Under the pieces are notes generated by a model, which was given only the letters and a program-made list of their open reading frames with translations, searched no databases and was not told where the DNA came from. 64,000 bases of DNA from positions 1,426,001 to 1,490,000 of the forward strand of contig NZ_CP101153.1 of the NCBI RefSeq assembly GCF_024298825.1. The letters run 5' to 3'. Shown here piece after piece: positions 23,740 to 32,692 of this stretch. Positions within the stretch are counted from its first letter, which is position 1; the number at the start of each line of letters is the position of its first letter. The translations under genes and the position numbers were made by a program. Source of the DNA: Haloglomus salinum (GTDB lineage Archaea > Halobacteriota > Halobacteria > Halobacteriales > Haloarculaceae).

Positions 23740-25938
23740 GCGCTCACCGCGGGCATCCAGCTGGTCCGGGACCCGGACACGCAGTACGAGCGCGTCCTCG
23801 CGCTGACGAGCGTCAAACAGCAGCTCCGACAGTTCGAACAGGACCTCCGTATCATCAACGACAACCTGCCCGCGGACTGGAACCCCGTCTCCGGGCTCAC
23901 GCTGGTCGGGAAGGCCGACGTCTGCGCGTACAACGTCGCCGGGACGGGCGGCATCGACGATTCGAACGTCTACGAGCGCTGCGAGGGGCTCCGCGAGCGG
24001 ACGCGCGCGCTGGCGGACGACACGAGCGCGGGGGACCTCGCGTCGCAGGCTCGCTCCCAGCAGGTCGGGCTGGCCGACTCGGGCGCGAGCGGCGGCGACG
24101 CGGCGGACTACCTCGAGGCCGCGGGCGGGATGGCGCCCTATCCCGAGGGAACACCTGAATCCGGGAACGACGTTGAGTACTGCCCGTTCTACGCGCAGTT
24201 CCTCGAGGACCTGCCCGACGACGGCGAGGCCGCCGAGGCGGTCCCGTTCGACTGGACGGAGACCGGCCACATCGACGCACAGGAACTCACGCGGCTCTCG
24301 GTGGACGCCGGGACGTGCCCGCACTCCGTGATGGGGGCGCTCCTCCCGGAGGTAGAGGTCGTCGTCGGGAACTACTACCACGCGTTCGACCCGACAACGG
24401 TCGAGACGTTCACGGGCGCGCTGCTGGACGACGAGACGTTCGTCGTCTGCGACGAGGCCCACATGCTCGAACCGCGCGTGCGCGACCTCGTCAGCGACGG
24501 CATCGCGGACGTCTCGCTGCGCGACGCCGAGAGCGAACTCGCACAGGTCGTCCAGCCGCTGACGATGACCGACGAGACCGGCCGCCAGACGGGACCCGTC
24601 GACCGCATCCGCGCCGAGTTATCGGACGCCACGGTCGACCTGGAGGACCTCCAGCGGACGCGCCAGTTCCTCCGCGACCTCCGCGAGGAGCTCGCCCGGC
24701 AGGTCGAGTCGTACCTCGACCGCGAGCACCGGGGTTGGCGGGCGAATCTCAACGATCTCCCCGACGACGAGATTCCCCTGCGCGACCCCGAACGGCCCCG
24801 TACCGACGACCTCACGCAGTGGGCCGAGAACGAGGGGTACGACGAACGAGACTGGGTGCGTGCCGAGAGCGCGTGTGCCGTCGCCGCGCGCATCCTGAAC
24901 AGCGTCGAGGAGGAGGACACCAAACGGACCGCGCCCGCCGTCGGGCGCGCACTGGGCGCGTGGGCGCGTGCCGACCACGTCGACCACTTCCGCGAGGTCG
25001 AACTCGAGCGGACGTGGGACGACGCCCAGCCGACGGATTCGTGGCGACGGGCGTACAACGCGCGCTTCGCGCTCCACAACTGCCTGCCAGGGGATGCCAT
25101 CGCCGAGCGCCTCGACGAGTTCGGCGGCGGCGTCCTGATGAGCGCGACCCTCGAACCGCTCGACGCCTTCGCCGAGGTGACCGGACTGAACCACCTCGAA
25201 CGCGAGGAGGACCGGCCCGTCATCACCCGGAGCTACGGACTGGACTTCCCGCCGGAGCACCGCGAGTCGTTCGCGGTCGCGGCGCCGCCATTCACCTTCG
25301 AGAACCGCGGTGCGCCGGGCGAGGAGACCGAGGCCCGGCGCATCCACGCGTCGGCACTCCGTGAGGTCGCCACGGTGTCGGGCAACGTCCTCGTCGGGAT
25401 GCCCAACTACGCCGAGGCCGAGTGGGCCGCCGGCTACCTCCGCGACGCGGTCGACAAGCCGGTCCTGCTCGACGAGTCCTCCGCGGACGACGTGACCGAG
25501 GACCTTAAACAGGAGTTCTTCGACGGGTCCGGGAAGGTCCTCGTCACCTCGCTCCGCGGGACGCTGACGGAGGGCGTCGACTACCGCGGTGACCGGCTCA
25601 GCGCGGCCGTGGTCTGCGGGGTGCCGCTCATCAACACCGCCAGCCCCCGGACGCGGGCGCTCCGGACGGCGTACGACCGGCGGTTCGGTGACGGCTTCGA
25701 GTACGCGCTCACGGTCCCCGCCGTCCGGAAGGCCCGGCAGGCCGTGGGGCGGGTGATTCGGGGTCCCGAGGAGACGGGCGTCCGGGTGCTGCTGGACGAG
25801 CGCTACGCCCGCGACACGTGGAACAGCGTCCGTGAGTACCTCGGGCCGGACCGCGAGGAGTTCCAGCCGGTCTCGCCGGACATGCTCTCGCTCGGGCTGG
25901 ACCGTTTCCGCGGGACGGCCGGCGACGGTACGGAGTGA
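23581..25938 (+). CDS. XPD/DinG-type superfamily 2 DNA helicase, Fe-S type
   Basis: This 785-residue helicase has the Walker A motif GACGTGKT at residues 44-51, the DEAH box (VVCDEAHMLE, near residue 290), motif III-like GGVLMSATLEPLDAF and motif VI QAVGRVIRGPEETGVRVLL. Four Cys between Walker A and DEAH (near residues 116, 132, 199, 245) are placed like the 4Fe-4S ligands of XPD. It should unwind DNA 5'-to-3' in repair. Codons 1-53 use many AT-rich codons (ATT, GTA, CAA, CTA, TTA, ACT), then the gene switches sharply to GC-rich codons. Its ATG lies inside the end of the HNH gene. Confidence 0.92.
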   Translation: MTDDDDNQSWGPIFPYESPYREQLNGIEETIEVAQDSGYSVIEGACGTGKTLLALTAGIQLVRDPDTQYERVLALTSVKQQLRQFEQDLRIINDNLPADWNPVSGLTLVGKADVCAYNVAGTGGIDDSNVYERCEGLRERTRALADDTSAGDLASQARSQQVGLADSGASGGDAADYLEAAGGMAPYPEGTPESGNDVEYCPFYAQFLEDLPDDGEAAEAVPFDWTETGHIDAQELTRLSVDAGTCPHSVMGALLPEVEVVVGNYYHAFDPTTVETFTGALLDDETFVVCDEAHMLEPRVRDLVSDGIADVSLRDAESELAQVVQPLTMTDETGRQTGPVDRIRAELSDATVDLEDLQRTRQFLRDLREELARQVESYLDREHRGWRANLNDLPDDEIPLRDPERPRTDDLTQWAENEGYDERDWVRAESACAVAARILNSVEEEDTKRTAPAVGRALGAWARADHVDHFREVELERTWDDAQPTDSWRRAYNARFALHNCLPGDAIAERLDEFGGGVLMSATLEPLDAFAEVTGLNHLEREEDRPVITRSYGLDFPPEHRESFAVAAPPFTFENRGAPGEETEARRIHASALREVATVSGNVLVGMPNYAEAEWAAGYLRDAVDKPVLLDESSADDVTEDLKQEFFDGSGKVLVTSLRGTLTEGVDYRGDRLSAAVVCGVPLINTASPRTRALRTAYDRRFGDGFEYALTVPAVRKARQAVGRVIRGPEETGVRVLLDERYARDTWNSVREYLGPDREEFQPVSPDMLSLGLDRFRGTAGDGTE

Positions 25939-26043
25939 GCAGGCCCGGAGCGACCGGGCACACCGGCGGACCGGCAGCACTCGTGCGGCCCCAGCAGGAA
26001 CCCGACGCGTGACTTTTTGTCACCTGGCGCGGAACCGGAACGC

Positions 26044-27156
26044 GTGTCACTCGCTCGCCGTCGCCGCCGGCTGCTCGCCGCCCTCGTCGTCGGGTTGCTG
26101 TTCGTCTGTGGGGTGGTGCTGTTCGACGTCCTCCAGACGGTGTTCTTCGCGATAACGGTCGCGTACGTCCTCCACCCGGTCCATCAGCGACTCGTGGACC
26201 GTGGGATACCGGCGTACTGGGCCAGCGTGCTCGTCACCGGCGCCGCGTTCGGTGTCGTCCTCGTCGTCGTGGGGGCGCTCGGACTCGTCCTCTACAACCG
26301 ACGTGAGTCGCTGTTCACTCTCCTCCGGACGGTCCCGTCGGAGGTGACGGTCCCGCTGGGGGAGTTCACCTACACCGTGGACACGACGGCAATCCTCGCA
26401 ACCGCCCGGAACGCGCTGCAGGGGCTCGCCGTCGACGTGGCGACCGTCGCACCGGTGCTCGCTCTGAAGCTGTTCCTGTTCGCCATCCTGCTGTTCGCTC
26501 TCCTCGTGCGCCCCGGCTCCGTCGGTCGGACGGTGTTCTCCGTGACCCCGCCGGCCTACCACGATGTACTGGTCGCGCTGGACCGGCGTGTCCGCGAGAC
26601 GCTGTACGGCATCTACGTCCTGCAGGCCGCCACGGCAGCGGGCACGTTCGCCGTCGCACTGGTCGTGTTCGAGGGGCTGGGCTACGGCGCCTCGTTCACG
26701 CTCGCCGTGCTCGCGGGCATCCTCCAGTTCATCCCCATCGTGGGGCCGGGCGTCCTCATCGCGGTGCTGGCGGGTGTGGACCTGCTCACCGGGATGCCGA
26801 CGCGCGCGGTGCTGGTGGCAGTGCTGGGCGCCGTCTTCGTCGGCCTCGTCCCCGACGCCATCATCCGGCCGCGGCTGGCGAGTCGGGCGGCACACCTCCC
26901 GACCTCGCTGTACTTCATCGGCTTCACCGGCGGGCTGCTCACCGTCGGCCCCATCGGCTTCATCGCGGGGCCACTGGTGGTCGGGCTGCTGGTCGAGGCG
27001 GTCGACCTGCTCTCGCGGACCGCCGAGGGGCGACAGACCCAGCTGGATACGGACGTGGTATCCGGACCGAACGGCGACGCCGGCGACGACCCGCGGCCGA
27101 ACGCGGTGGCGGACGCTGGGATGGGGGAGTCCGACGCGGGCGGGCCGGAGGGCTGA
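26044..27156 (+). CDS. AI-2E family transporter (TqsA/YdiK-like permease)
   Basis: The 370-residue membrane protein starts at GTG 26044 with SLARRRRRLLAALVVGLLFVCGVVLF; an upstream TTG would add a stretch without family character. About eight hydrophobic segments are present, with the family region FSVTPPAYHDVLVALDRRVRETLYGIYVLQ and the conserved LAGILQFIPIVGPGVLIAV and FVGLVPDAIIRPRLASR blocks. The family includes autoinducer-2 exporters and Na+/H+ antiporters; substrate unknown here. The last ~45 residues are a soluble acidic tail. It converges with the rhodanese gene. Confidence 0.9.
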   Translation: MSLARRRRRLLAALVVGLLFVCGVVLFDVLQTVFFAITVAYVLHPVHQRLVDRGIPAYWASVLVTGAAFGVVLVVVGALGLVLYNRRESLFTLLRTVPSEVTVPLGEFTYTVDTTAILATARNALQGLAVDVATVAPVLALKLFLFAILLFALLVRPGSVGRTVFSVTPPAYHDVLVALDRRVRETLYGIYVLQAATAAGTFAVALVVFEGLGYGASFTLAVLAGILQFIPIVGPGVLIAVLAGVDLLTGMPTRAVLVAVLGAVFVGLVPDAIIRPRLASRAAHLPTSLYFIGFTGGLLTVGPIGFIAGPLVVGLLVEAVDLLSRTAEGRQTQLDTDVVSGPNGDAGDDPRPNAVADAGMGESDAGGPEG

Positions 27157-27163
27157 CCCGGCG

Positions 27164-28072
27164 TCAGGCGGTCTCCAGCGTGTTCCCCTCGGCCTCCCAC
27201 TCCGTCAGCGACCCCTCGTAGAACGCCAGGGTCGGGAAGCCGAGATGTCGGAGAACGGTGTACGTGTGGCTGATGCGGCGGGCGGTGTTGCAGTAGAGCA
27301 GAACGCGCTCGCCCGGTCGGATGCCACGCTGGGCGAGCAGGTCACGGATCTCGTCGTCGGGGAGCAGTCCGCGTGTCTCCATGTCGACCAGCTCCTGCCA
27401 GTCCAGCCGGACCGCCCCGGGGATGTGGCCCTCCTCGAACTCCCACTCCTCGCGCGTGTCGACGATGACGGTCCCGGGGTCGTCGACGGCGGCTTCGACC
27501 GTGGCGAGCGGCACCAGGGGGCCCCGCTCCTCGTACGCGGCGCGGTAGTCGGTCGGCTCGACATCGGGAGCTTCGCCCGTCGTCTCGTGGTCGAGATTGT
27601 AGGCGGAGAAGTCGCCGTCGAGCAGATGCAGGCGGTCGGGGTCGTGGCCGTACAGCTCGGCGGTGACGAGCAGGCGCGCGGCGAACACGCCGTTCCGGTC
27701 GTCGTAGGCCACGATGCGGTCGCCGTTCTCGATGCCGACCTCACTCATGAGGTCCGCGAACGCTCGCGAACCGGGGAGCATCCCGGCCTCGGCCTCGCCG
27801 TGCTCGGTGGCGCGGAACGAGTCGAACGGGACGTTCACGGCCCCGGGAACGTGCCCGATACCGTCGAACTCCCAGGCGTCACGGACATCCACGACGGCCA
27901 CGTCCGGGGCCTCGCGGTGGGCCGCCAGCCAGTCGACGCCGACGACGACCGGCACGGTCCCGTCGGTCGTGTCGCCGGCACCATCGGAGCGTCGCTCCGG
28001 CGAGGCTCGACTCGCATCGCTCGCCGCACCCCCGTCACCCGCCGCGCGCCGTCCGGCGTCGTCGTCGGTCAT
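27164..28072 (-). CDS. Tandem-rhodanese sulfurtransferase
   Basis: This 302-residue protein has a flexible acidic and Ala/Gly-rich N-terminal ~40 residues, then two rhodanese domains. Domain 1 (VDVRDAWEFDGIGHVPGAVNVPFD) is inactive-type, with Asp in place of Cys (VAYDDRNG). Domain 2 carries the active-site loop YCNTARR, Cys about residue 261, and the CDC25-like IVDTREEWEFEEGHIPGAVRLDW. Such enzymes move sulfane sulfur from thiosulfate or mercaptopyruvate to acceptors. A second tandem-rhodanese gene is divergent across a 276-base spacer, a common haloarchaeal arrangement. The loop CNTARR differs from the partner's CRIGERS, so the two may use different donors. Confidence 0.92.
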   Translation of the reverse strand: MTDDDAGRRAAGDGGAASDASRASPERRSDGAGDTTDGTVPVVVGVDWLAAHREAPDVAVVDVRDAWEFDGIGHVPGAVNVPFDSFRATEHGEAEAGMLPGSRAFADLMSEVGIENGDRIVAYDDRNGVFAARLLVTAELYGHDPDRLHLLDGDFSAYNLDHETTGEAPDVEPTDYRAAYEERGPLVPLATVEAAVDDPGTVIVDTREEWEFEEGHIPGAVRLDWQELVDMETRGLLPDDEIRDLLAQRGIRPGERVLLYCNTARRISHTYTVLRHLGFPTLAFYEGSLTEWEAEGNTLETA

Positions 28073-28148
28073 ACCAGTATCTCTGGCCGAGCGGGCATCA
28101 ACCCGGCGAGCGCGGCGAACGGGACCCGGGATACTGGATAGCGGATTT

Positions 28149-28266
28149 GGTTGCCGGTTCCGTGGCAGATATTTGGACCACAATTCGACTTCCGGAGCCG
28201 AAACCGGGACGGGGACCGTCAACTGGCCGGGAAGCGACGGATTCCGCTACCACAATAACCGGCAAC
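28149..28266. promoter_or_regulatory. Divergent promoter region with inverted repeat between the two rhodaneses
   Basis: The 276-base spacer contains a 10-base inverted pair, GTTGCCGGTT (28150-28159) and AACCGGCAAC (28257-28266), about 97 bases apart. It lies between two divergent sulfurtransferase genes. This could be a shared operator or chance; no known regulator site is recognised. Confidence 0.3.
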
Positions 28267-28348
28267 ATCCTCTGGTAATAGCCATGGGCGGCCTGTCCTG
28301 CCGGTGGTGGTAGGGTTATCTCTCGGGTCCGGGTATAGGGGAACGAAC

Positions 28349-29218
28349 ATGGTAGAAGACAGCTACGCGAAGGACGTTCTCGTCTCCGCCGACTGGGTCG
28401 AGGACCGACTCGACGAGTTCCAGAGCGACGGCCCTGCCCACCGACTGGTGGAGGTCGACGTGGACACCGAGGCGTACGACGAGGGCCACGCCCCCGGTGC
28501 CATCGGCTTCAACTGGGAGACCCAGCTCCAGGACCAGACCGAGCGCGACATCCTCTCGAAGGAGGACTTCGAGGACCTGCTCGGCTCCCACGGCATCACC
28601 GAGGACTCCACGGTCGTCCTGTACGGTGACAACTCCAACTGGTTCGCGGCCTACACCTACTGGCAGTTCAAGTACTACGGCCACGACGACGTCCGCCTGA
28701 TGGACGGTGGCCGCGATTACTGGGTCGAGAACGACTACCCGCTCAGCGACGAGGCCCCCGACTTCTCCGCACAGGAGTACACCGCCGGCGGCCCGTTCGA
28801 GGGCATCCGCGCGTACCGCGACGACGTCGAGCACGCCATCGACCGTGGCATCCCGCTCGTCGACGTCCGCTCGCCCGAGGAGTTCTCCGGCGAGATTCTC
28901 GCGCCGCCGGGCCTGCAGGAGACCGCCCAGCGCGGCGGCCACATCCCCGGCGCCGAGAACATCTCCTGGGCCGCGACGGTCAACGACGACGGGACGTTCA
29001 AGTCCAGAGAGGAGCTCGAAGAGCTGTACGGCTCGCAGGGCATCGACGACTCGCAGTCGGTCGTCGCCTACTGCCGTATCGGTGAGCGCTCCTCCATCGC
29101 GTGGTTCGCGCTCCACGAGCTGCTGGGCTACGAGAACACGACGAACTACGACGGCTCCTGGACCGAGTGGGGCAACCTCGTCGGCGCACCCGTCGAGACG
29201 GGCGGGGCTGACGACTGA
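28349..29218 (+). CDS. Thiosulfate sulfurtransferase (tandem rhodanese)
   Basis: This 289-residue tandem rhodanese starts MVEDSYAKDVLVSADWVEDRL. Domain 1 carries VEVDVDTEAYDEGHAPGAIGFNW and an inactive Asp loop (LYGDNSNWFAAYTYW). Domain 2 has the active-site loop YCRIGERSS, Cys about residue 242. CRxGxRS/T loops are typical of thiosulfate sulfurtransferases (TssA-like) rather than mercaptopyruvate enzymes (CGSGVTA). It is cytoplasmic, complete and acidic. It pairs with the divergent tandem rhodanese at 27164-28072. Confidence 0.93.
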   Translation: MVEDSYAKDVLVSADWVEDRLDEFQSDGPAHRLVEVDVDTEAYDEGHAPGAIGFNWETQLQDQTERDILSKEDFEDLLGSHGITEDSTVVLYGDNSNWFAAYTYWQFKYYGHDDVRLMDGGRDYWVENDYPLSDEAPDFSAQEYTAGGPFEGIRAYRDDVEHAIDRGIPLVDVRSPEEFSGEILAPPGLQETAQRGGHIPGAENISWAATVNDDGTFKSREELEELYGSQGIDDSQSVVAYCRIGERSSIAWFALHELLGYENTTNYDGSWTEWGNLVGAPVETGGADD

Positions 29219-29684
29219 GCACCGCGAAGGAGGAAGCCCCGGAGCGAGCGGGGAGAGCGGGGGCGAAGCCCCCGGCGAGCGGCACCGCCGCGAGCGAAGC
29301 GACCCGCGAGCAGGGCTCGGGCGAGTAGAACGCGCCGCGTCGGCCGAACTCTCCGCTCTTCTTTCGCCTCCGGAGCCGCAGCACTGGTCGGACACACGGG
29401 CCACCAGCAAACAGAACCCGCACACCGACAGAAAATAGATATATCTCGCAATACAGAGATATAAGGCAATATAGTACGAAAAACAGACTTATGATAGAGT
29501 CTCGGGAGTTCGAGACGGGATGGTACCGGCAGCGACTGCCGGGTGCTGGGGAGCGCAGACCCCGTCCGCGTGGCAACGGCGGGGACCGATTCACGCATTA
29601 AGGGGACGCTAAGGGCCACGAACCGTCGTTCGAGTGTCCGACGGAATCCGCATGTTTCTTGCGTCCGCACCGACAGAGGCGGGT
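29219..29684. other. 466-base intergenic region without a gene
   Basis: The first ~130 bases are GC-rich repeats of the GCGAGCG/GCGAAGC type, with a strong hairpin GGGGGC-GAA-GCCCCC at 29259-29273, about 40 bases past the rhodanese stop and possibly acting in mRNA 3'-end stability. The segment 29420-29500 is AT-rich (AATAGATATATCTCGC and onward) and could be an upstream control region for the sulfatase. I see no reading frame with haloarchaeal protein character. Confidence 0.5.
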
Positions 29685-31214
29685 ATGAGCGAGACGGCCG
29701 ACTCCGCCGGAACGGGCGACGCGGGCGGCCAGGCGGACGGGAACGTGCTGTTCGTCGTGCTGGACACGGTCCGCAAGGACCACCTGACGCCGTACGGCTA
29801 CGACCGGCCGACGACCCCCGTACTGGAGGAGTTCGCCGCGGAGGCGCGGGTCTACGAGAACGCGGTCGCACAGGCACCGTGGACGCTACCCTCGCACGCC
29901 TCGATGTTCACGGGGCTGTACCCGAGCGACCACGCGGCCACGCAGGAGGACCCCTATCTCGGGGACGATATCGGGACGCTGGCCCAGGCAGTCCGGGCGA
30001 GCGGCCGTGCGACGGCCTGCTACTCCTCGAACGCGTGGATCACCCCCTACACCCGACTCACCGCGGGCTTCGACCGCCAGGACAACTTCTTCGAGGTGAT
30101 GCCCGGCGAGTTCCTCTCGGGGACGCTCGCGGACCTCTGGCAGCGCATCAACGACAACGACCGGCTCCGGTCGGTGGCGGACCGTCTCGTGGAACTGGGC
30201 AACACCGTCCACGAGTACCTCGCCAGCGGCGAGGGTGCGGACACGAAGACACCCGAGGTCATCGACCGGACCATCGAGTTCACCGACGAGGCCGAGGACT
30301 GGTTCGCGTTCATCAACCTGATGGACGCCCACCTCCCCATCTACCCGCCCGAGGAGTACCGCGAGGAGTTCGCTCCCGGGGTCGACCCGACCGCAGTCTG
30401 TCAGAACTCGAAGGAGTACAACTCCGGGGCCCGGGACATCCCCGAGCAGGAGTTCGACGACATCCGCGGGCTGTACGACGCCGAGATACGGCACATCGAC
30501 GCCCAGCTGGAGCGGCTGTTCGACCACCTCAAGCGGACCGACCAGTGGGAGGATACCACGGTCGTCGTCTGTGCGGACCACGGCGAACTCCACGGCGAAC
30601 ACGGGCTGTACGGCCACGAGTTCTGCATCTACGACCCGCTGGTGAACGTGCCGCTCATGGTCAAATCGCCCGGGCTGGCGCCGGGGCGCGACGAGACGAC
30701 CGTCGAACTGCTCGATCTCTACCACACGACGCTCGATGCAGCCGGTGCGACCGACGCCGCCGGCACACCCGACCACGGTGGCGAGGCGTTCGACCCGACG
30801 CGGTCACTCCTGCGCGAGGAGGCCCGCGCGTTCGAGGGCGGCGAGTACGGCTTCGTCGAGTACCACCGCCCGGTGGTGGAGCTGAACCAGCTCGAGACGA
30901 AGGCCAGCGAGGCCGGCATCACCCTGGACGAGGACTCCCGGTTCTACTCCCGGATGCGCGCGGCGCGGCGGGCCGACGCGAAGTACATCCGCAACGAGCG
31001 CATCCCCGACGAGGGCTACCGGCTGGACGGGGACCCCGGCGAGACGGAGACCGTCGGGACCGACGACCCTGCTGTCGCCGAGGCCGAGGAGACGCTCGCC
31101 GAGTTCGAGGCGTGGGTCGGCGGCGAGTGGTCCGAGGTGGACGGCGACGACGTACTGGGCGACATGAGCGACGACGCCAAATCCCGACTGCAGGACCTGG
31201 GCTACATGGAATGA
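29685..31214 (+). CDS. Sulfatase/phosphoglycerol-transferase-like alkaline phosphatase superfamily protein
   Basis: This 509-residue soluble protein has the alkaline-phosphatase-superfamily core: NVLFVVLDTVRKDHLTPYGY with the first metal Asp, the nucleophile region APWTLPSHASMFTGLYPS, and VVVCADHGELHGEHGLYGH with metal-binding Asp-His. The nucleophile position (T67 in TLPSH) is Thr, not the Cys/Ser that becomes formylglycine in true sulfatases, and PSR is changed to PSH. Thr nucleophiles are used by lipoteichoic-acid-synthase-like phosphotransferases, so it may transfer rather than hydrolyse sulfate. No signal peptide is seen. Its end overlaps the flippase-like gene by 4 bases (ATGA). Confidence 0.88.
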   Translation: MSETADSAGTGDAGGQADGNVLFVVLDTVRKDHLTPYGYDRPTTPVLEEFAAEARVYENAVAQAPWTLPSHASMFTGLYPSDHAATQEDPYLGDDIGTLAQAVRASGRATACYSSNAWITPYTRLTAGFDRQDNFFEVMPGEFLSGTLADLWQRINDNDRLRSVADRLVELGNTVHEYLASGEGADTKTPEVIDRTIEFTDEAEDWFAFINLMDAHLPIYPPEEYREEFAPGVDPTAVCQNSKEYNSGARDIPEQEFDDIRGLYDAEIRHIDAQLERLFDHLKRTDQWEDTTVVVCADHGELHGEHGLYGHEFCIYDPLVNVPLMVKSPGLAPGRDETTVELLDLYHTTLDAAGATDAAGTPDHGGEAFDPTRSLLREEARAFEGGEYGFVEYHRPVVELNQLETKASEAGITLDEDSRFYSRMRAARRADAKYIRNERIPDEGYRLDGDPGETETVGTDDPAVAEAEETLAEFEAWVGGEWSEVDGDDVLGDMSDDAKSRLQDLGYME

Positions 31215-32239
31215 CGGGCGAGGGGCGCCAGTTCGTGGAGTTCGCCACCCGCGAGACGCTGGCCAAGACCGGCATCGGCTTCCTGGTGGCGGTCGTCTTC
31301 CTCTACCTCGTGGCTGTCGGCCTCGGCGTCGAGAAGGTGTCGCAGGCGCTGGCCGGCGCCGAGTGGGAGTGGGTCGCGCTGGGCTGTCTGTCGACGGCGT
31401 TCTGTCTCGCCGCGTGGGGGAAGGCCTGGCAGATCGTCCTCCAGGTGGTCGGCATCGACGTGCCGTACCGCCGGCTCGTCGTGACGTATTTCGCGGCCAC
31501 GTTCGCCAACTACGTCACGCCGCTGGGACAGGCCGGCGGCGAGCCGTTCATCGCGTACGTCCTCTCGCGGGACACGGACGCGAGCTACGAGGACTCGCTG
31601 GCGTCGGTCGTGACGGCGGACCTGCTCAACCTGCTGCCCTTCTTCAGCTTCGCGGCCGTCGGCCTGGGCGTGCTGCTGACACGGCCGTCGCTCCCGGCGG
31701 CGACGCGACCGCTCGCCTTCGGCCTGTTCGGGATGGCCGTTGGCATCCCCGCGCTCACGGGTGCGGGCTGGTTCTGGCGCGAGCGCGTCCGGAGCGGCAT
31801 CCTCCGGCTGGTCGCGCCGGTCGCGAAGCGGACCAGCCGCGTCAGCGTCGCGGGCGCCGCCGAGCGCCTCGACGACCTGTACGCCGCGTTCGGCCGGGTC
31901 GCCCAGGACCCGCGCGCGCTGGTGAAGGCGGTCGGCTTCGCCTACGTCGGCTGGGTGTTCTTCGCCCTCCCCCTGTACTGTGCCGGGCAGGCGCTCGGCG
32001 TCGACATCAGTCCGCTGACGGTGCTGTTCGTCGTCCCCGCCTCGACGCTGGCCGGGATGGTCCCCACGCCCGGCGGGCTAGGCGGCGTGGAGGCCGCCCT
32101 GGTGGCGCTGCTGGTCGCCGTGGCCATCGAGTCGGCCGCACTCGCGCTCGCCATCGCGCTGGTCTACCGCGTGGTGTCGTACTGGTTCGCCCTCGGTGTC
32201 GGCGGGACGGCGGCGCTGACGGTCGTGAAACGTGCCTGA
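31211..32239 (+). CDS. Lysylphosphatidylglycerol-synthase-TM/UPF0104 family membrane protein
   Basis: This 342-residue protein has about eight transmembrane helices and the family motifs TYFAATFANYVTPLGQAGGEPF (residues about 90-111) and VVPASTLAGMVPTPGGLGGVEAALVALL near residues 270-297. These are typical of the LPG_synthase_TM/AglD-linked group. Haloarchaeal members are proposed to move or process polyprenyl-linked sugars. The ATGA overlap with the sulfatase-like gene means coupled translation, so the two may modify the same surface glycan or lipid. Substrate unknown. Confidence 0.9.
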   Translation: MTGEGRQFVEFATRETLAKTGIGFLVAVVFLYLVAVGLGVEKVSQALAGAEWEWVALGCLSTAFCLAAWGKAWQIVLQVVGIDVPYRRLVVTYFAATFANYVTPLGQAGGEPFIAYVLSRDTDASYEDSLASVVTADLLNLLPFFSFAAVGLGVLLTRPSLPAATRPLAFGLFGMAVGIPALTGAGWFWRERVRSGILRLVAPVAKRTSRVSVAGAAERLDDLYAAFGRVAQDPRALVKAVGFAYVGWVFFALPLYCAGQALGVDISPLTVLFVVPASTLAGMVPTPGGLGGVEAALVALLVAVAIESAALALAIALVYRVVSYWFALGVGGTAALTVVKRA

Positions 32240-32286
32240 GCGATACCGGCGCGACGCTTAACCGGGTGGCGTACCTCCCGATACGT

Positions 32287-32628
32287 ATGAGCGACACGGC
32301 GACCGCCGACAGCCCGACACATCTCGACGACGAGGCCGCGCTGGATGCCTTCCTCGCCGACCACGACCGCGCGCTGGTCGAGTTCTACACGGATGGCTGC
32401 TCGATATGCGCGTCGATGGAACCCGTCCTGGGGAACGTCGCCCGCGCGACGGACGTGGCGGTGGCGCTGGTGAACCCGCGCGACGACCCGCCGCTGGTCG
32501 AGCGGTTCGCCGTGCAGAGCGTCCCGCTGCTGGTCTACTTCGAGGACGGGGAGCCGGTCGCCCGGAAGGCCGAGGGGTTCGTCGGGGCCGACGACGTGCT
32601 GGCGTTCGTCGACGCGGCCGACGAGTGA
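32287..32628 (+). CDS. Thioredoxin-fold protein with CSIC active site
   Basis: This 113-residue thioredoxin-like protein has the first strand LVEFYTDGCSICASMEPVL, with redox Cys C38 and C41. The motif is CSIC instead of the usual CGPC. The cis-Pro is in VQSVPLLVYFEDGEPV, followed by the C-terminal helix GADDVLAFVDAADE. The changed dipeptide (Ser-Ile) would shift its redox potential toward a more oxidising, glutaredoxin- or DsbA-like range. It is cytoplasmic with no signal. Forty-seven bases separate it from the flippase-like gene, so it probably has its own promoter. Confidence 0.92.
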   Translation: MSDTATADSPTHLDDEAALDAFLADHDRALVEFYTDGCSICASMEPVLGNVARATDVAVALVNPRDDPPLVERFAVQSVPLLVYFEDGEPVARKAEGFVGADDVLAFVDAADE

Positions 32629-32692
32629 GCGGCCACCGAAGCCTCGCCGCCGGAGTAACGAATTTGTGAATCGCCCGAAGTAGACACACACG

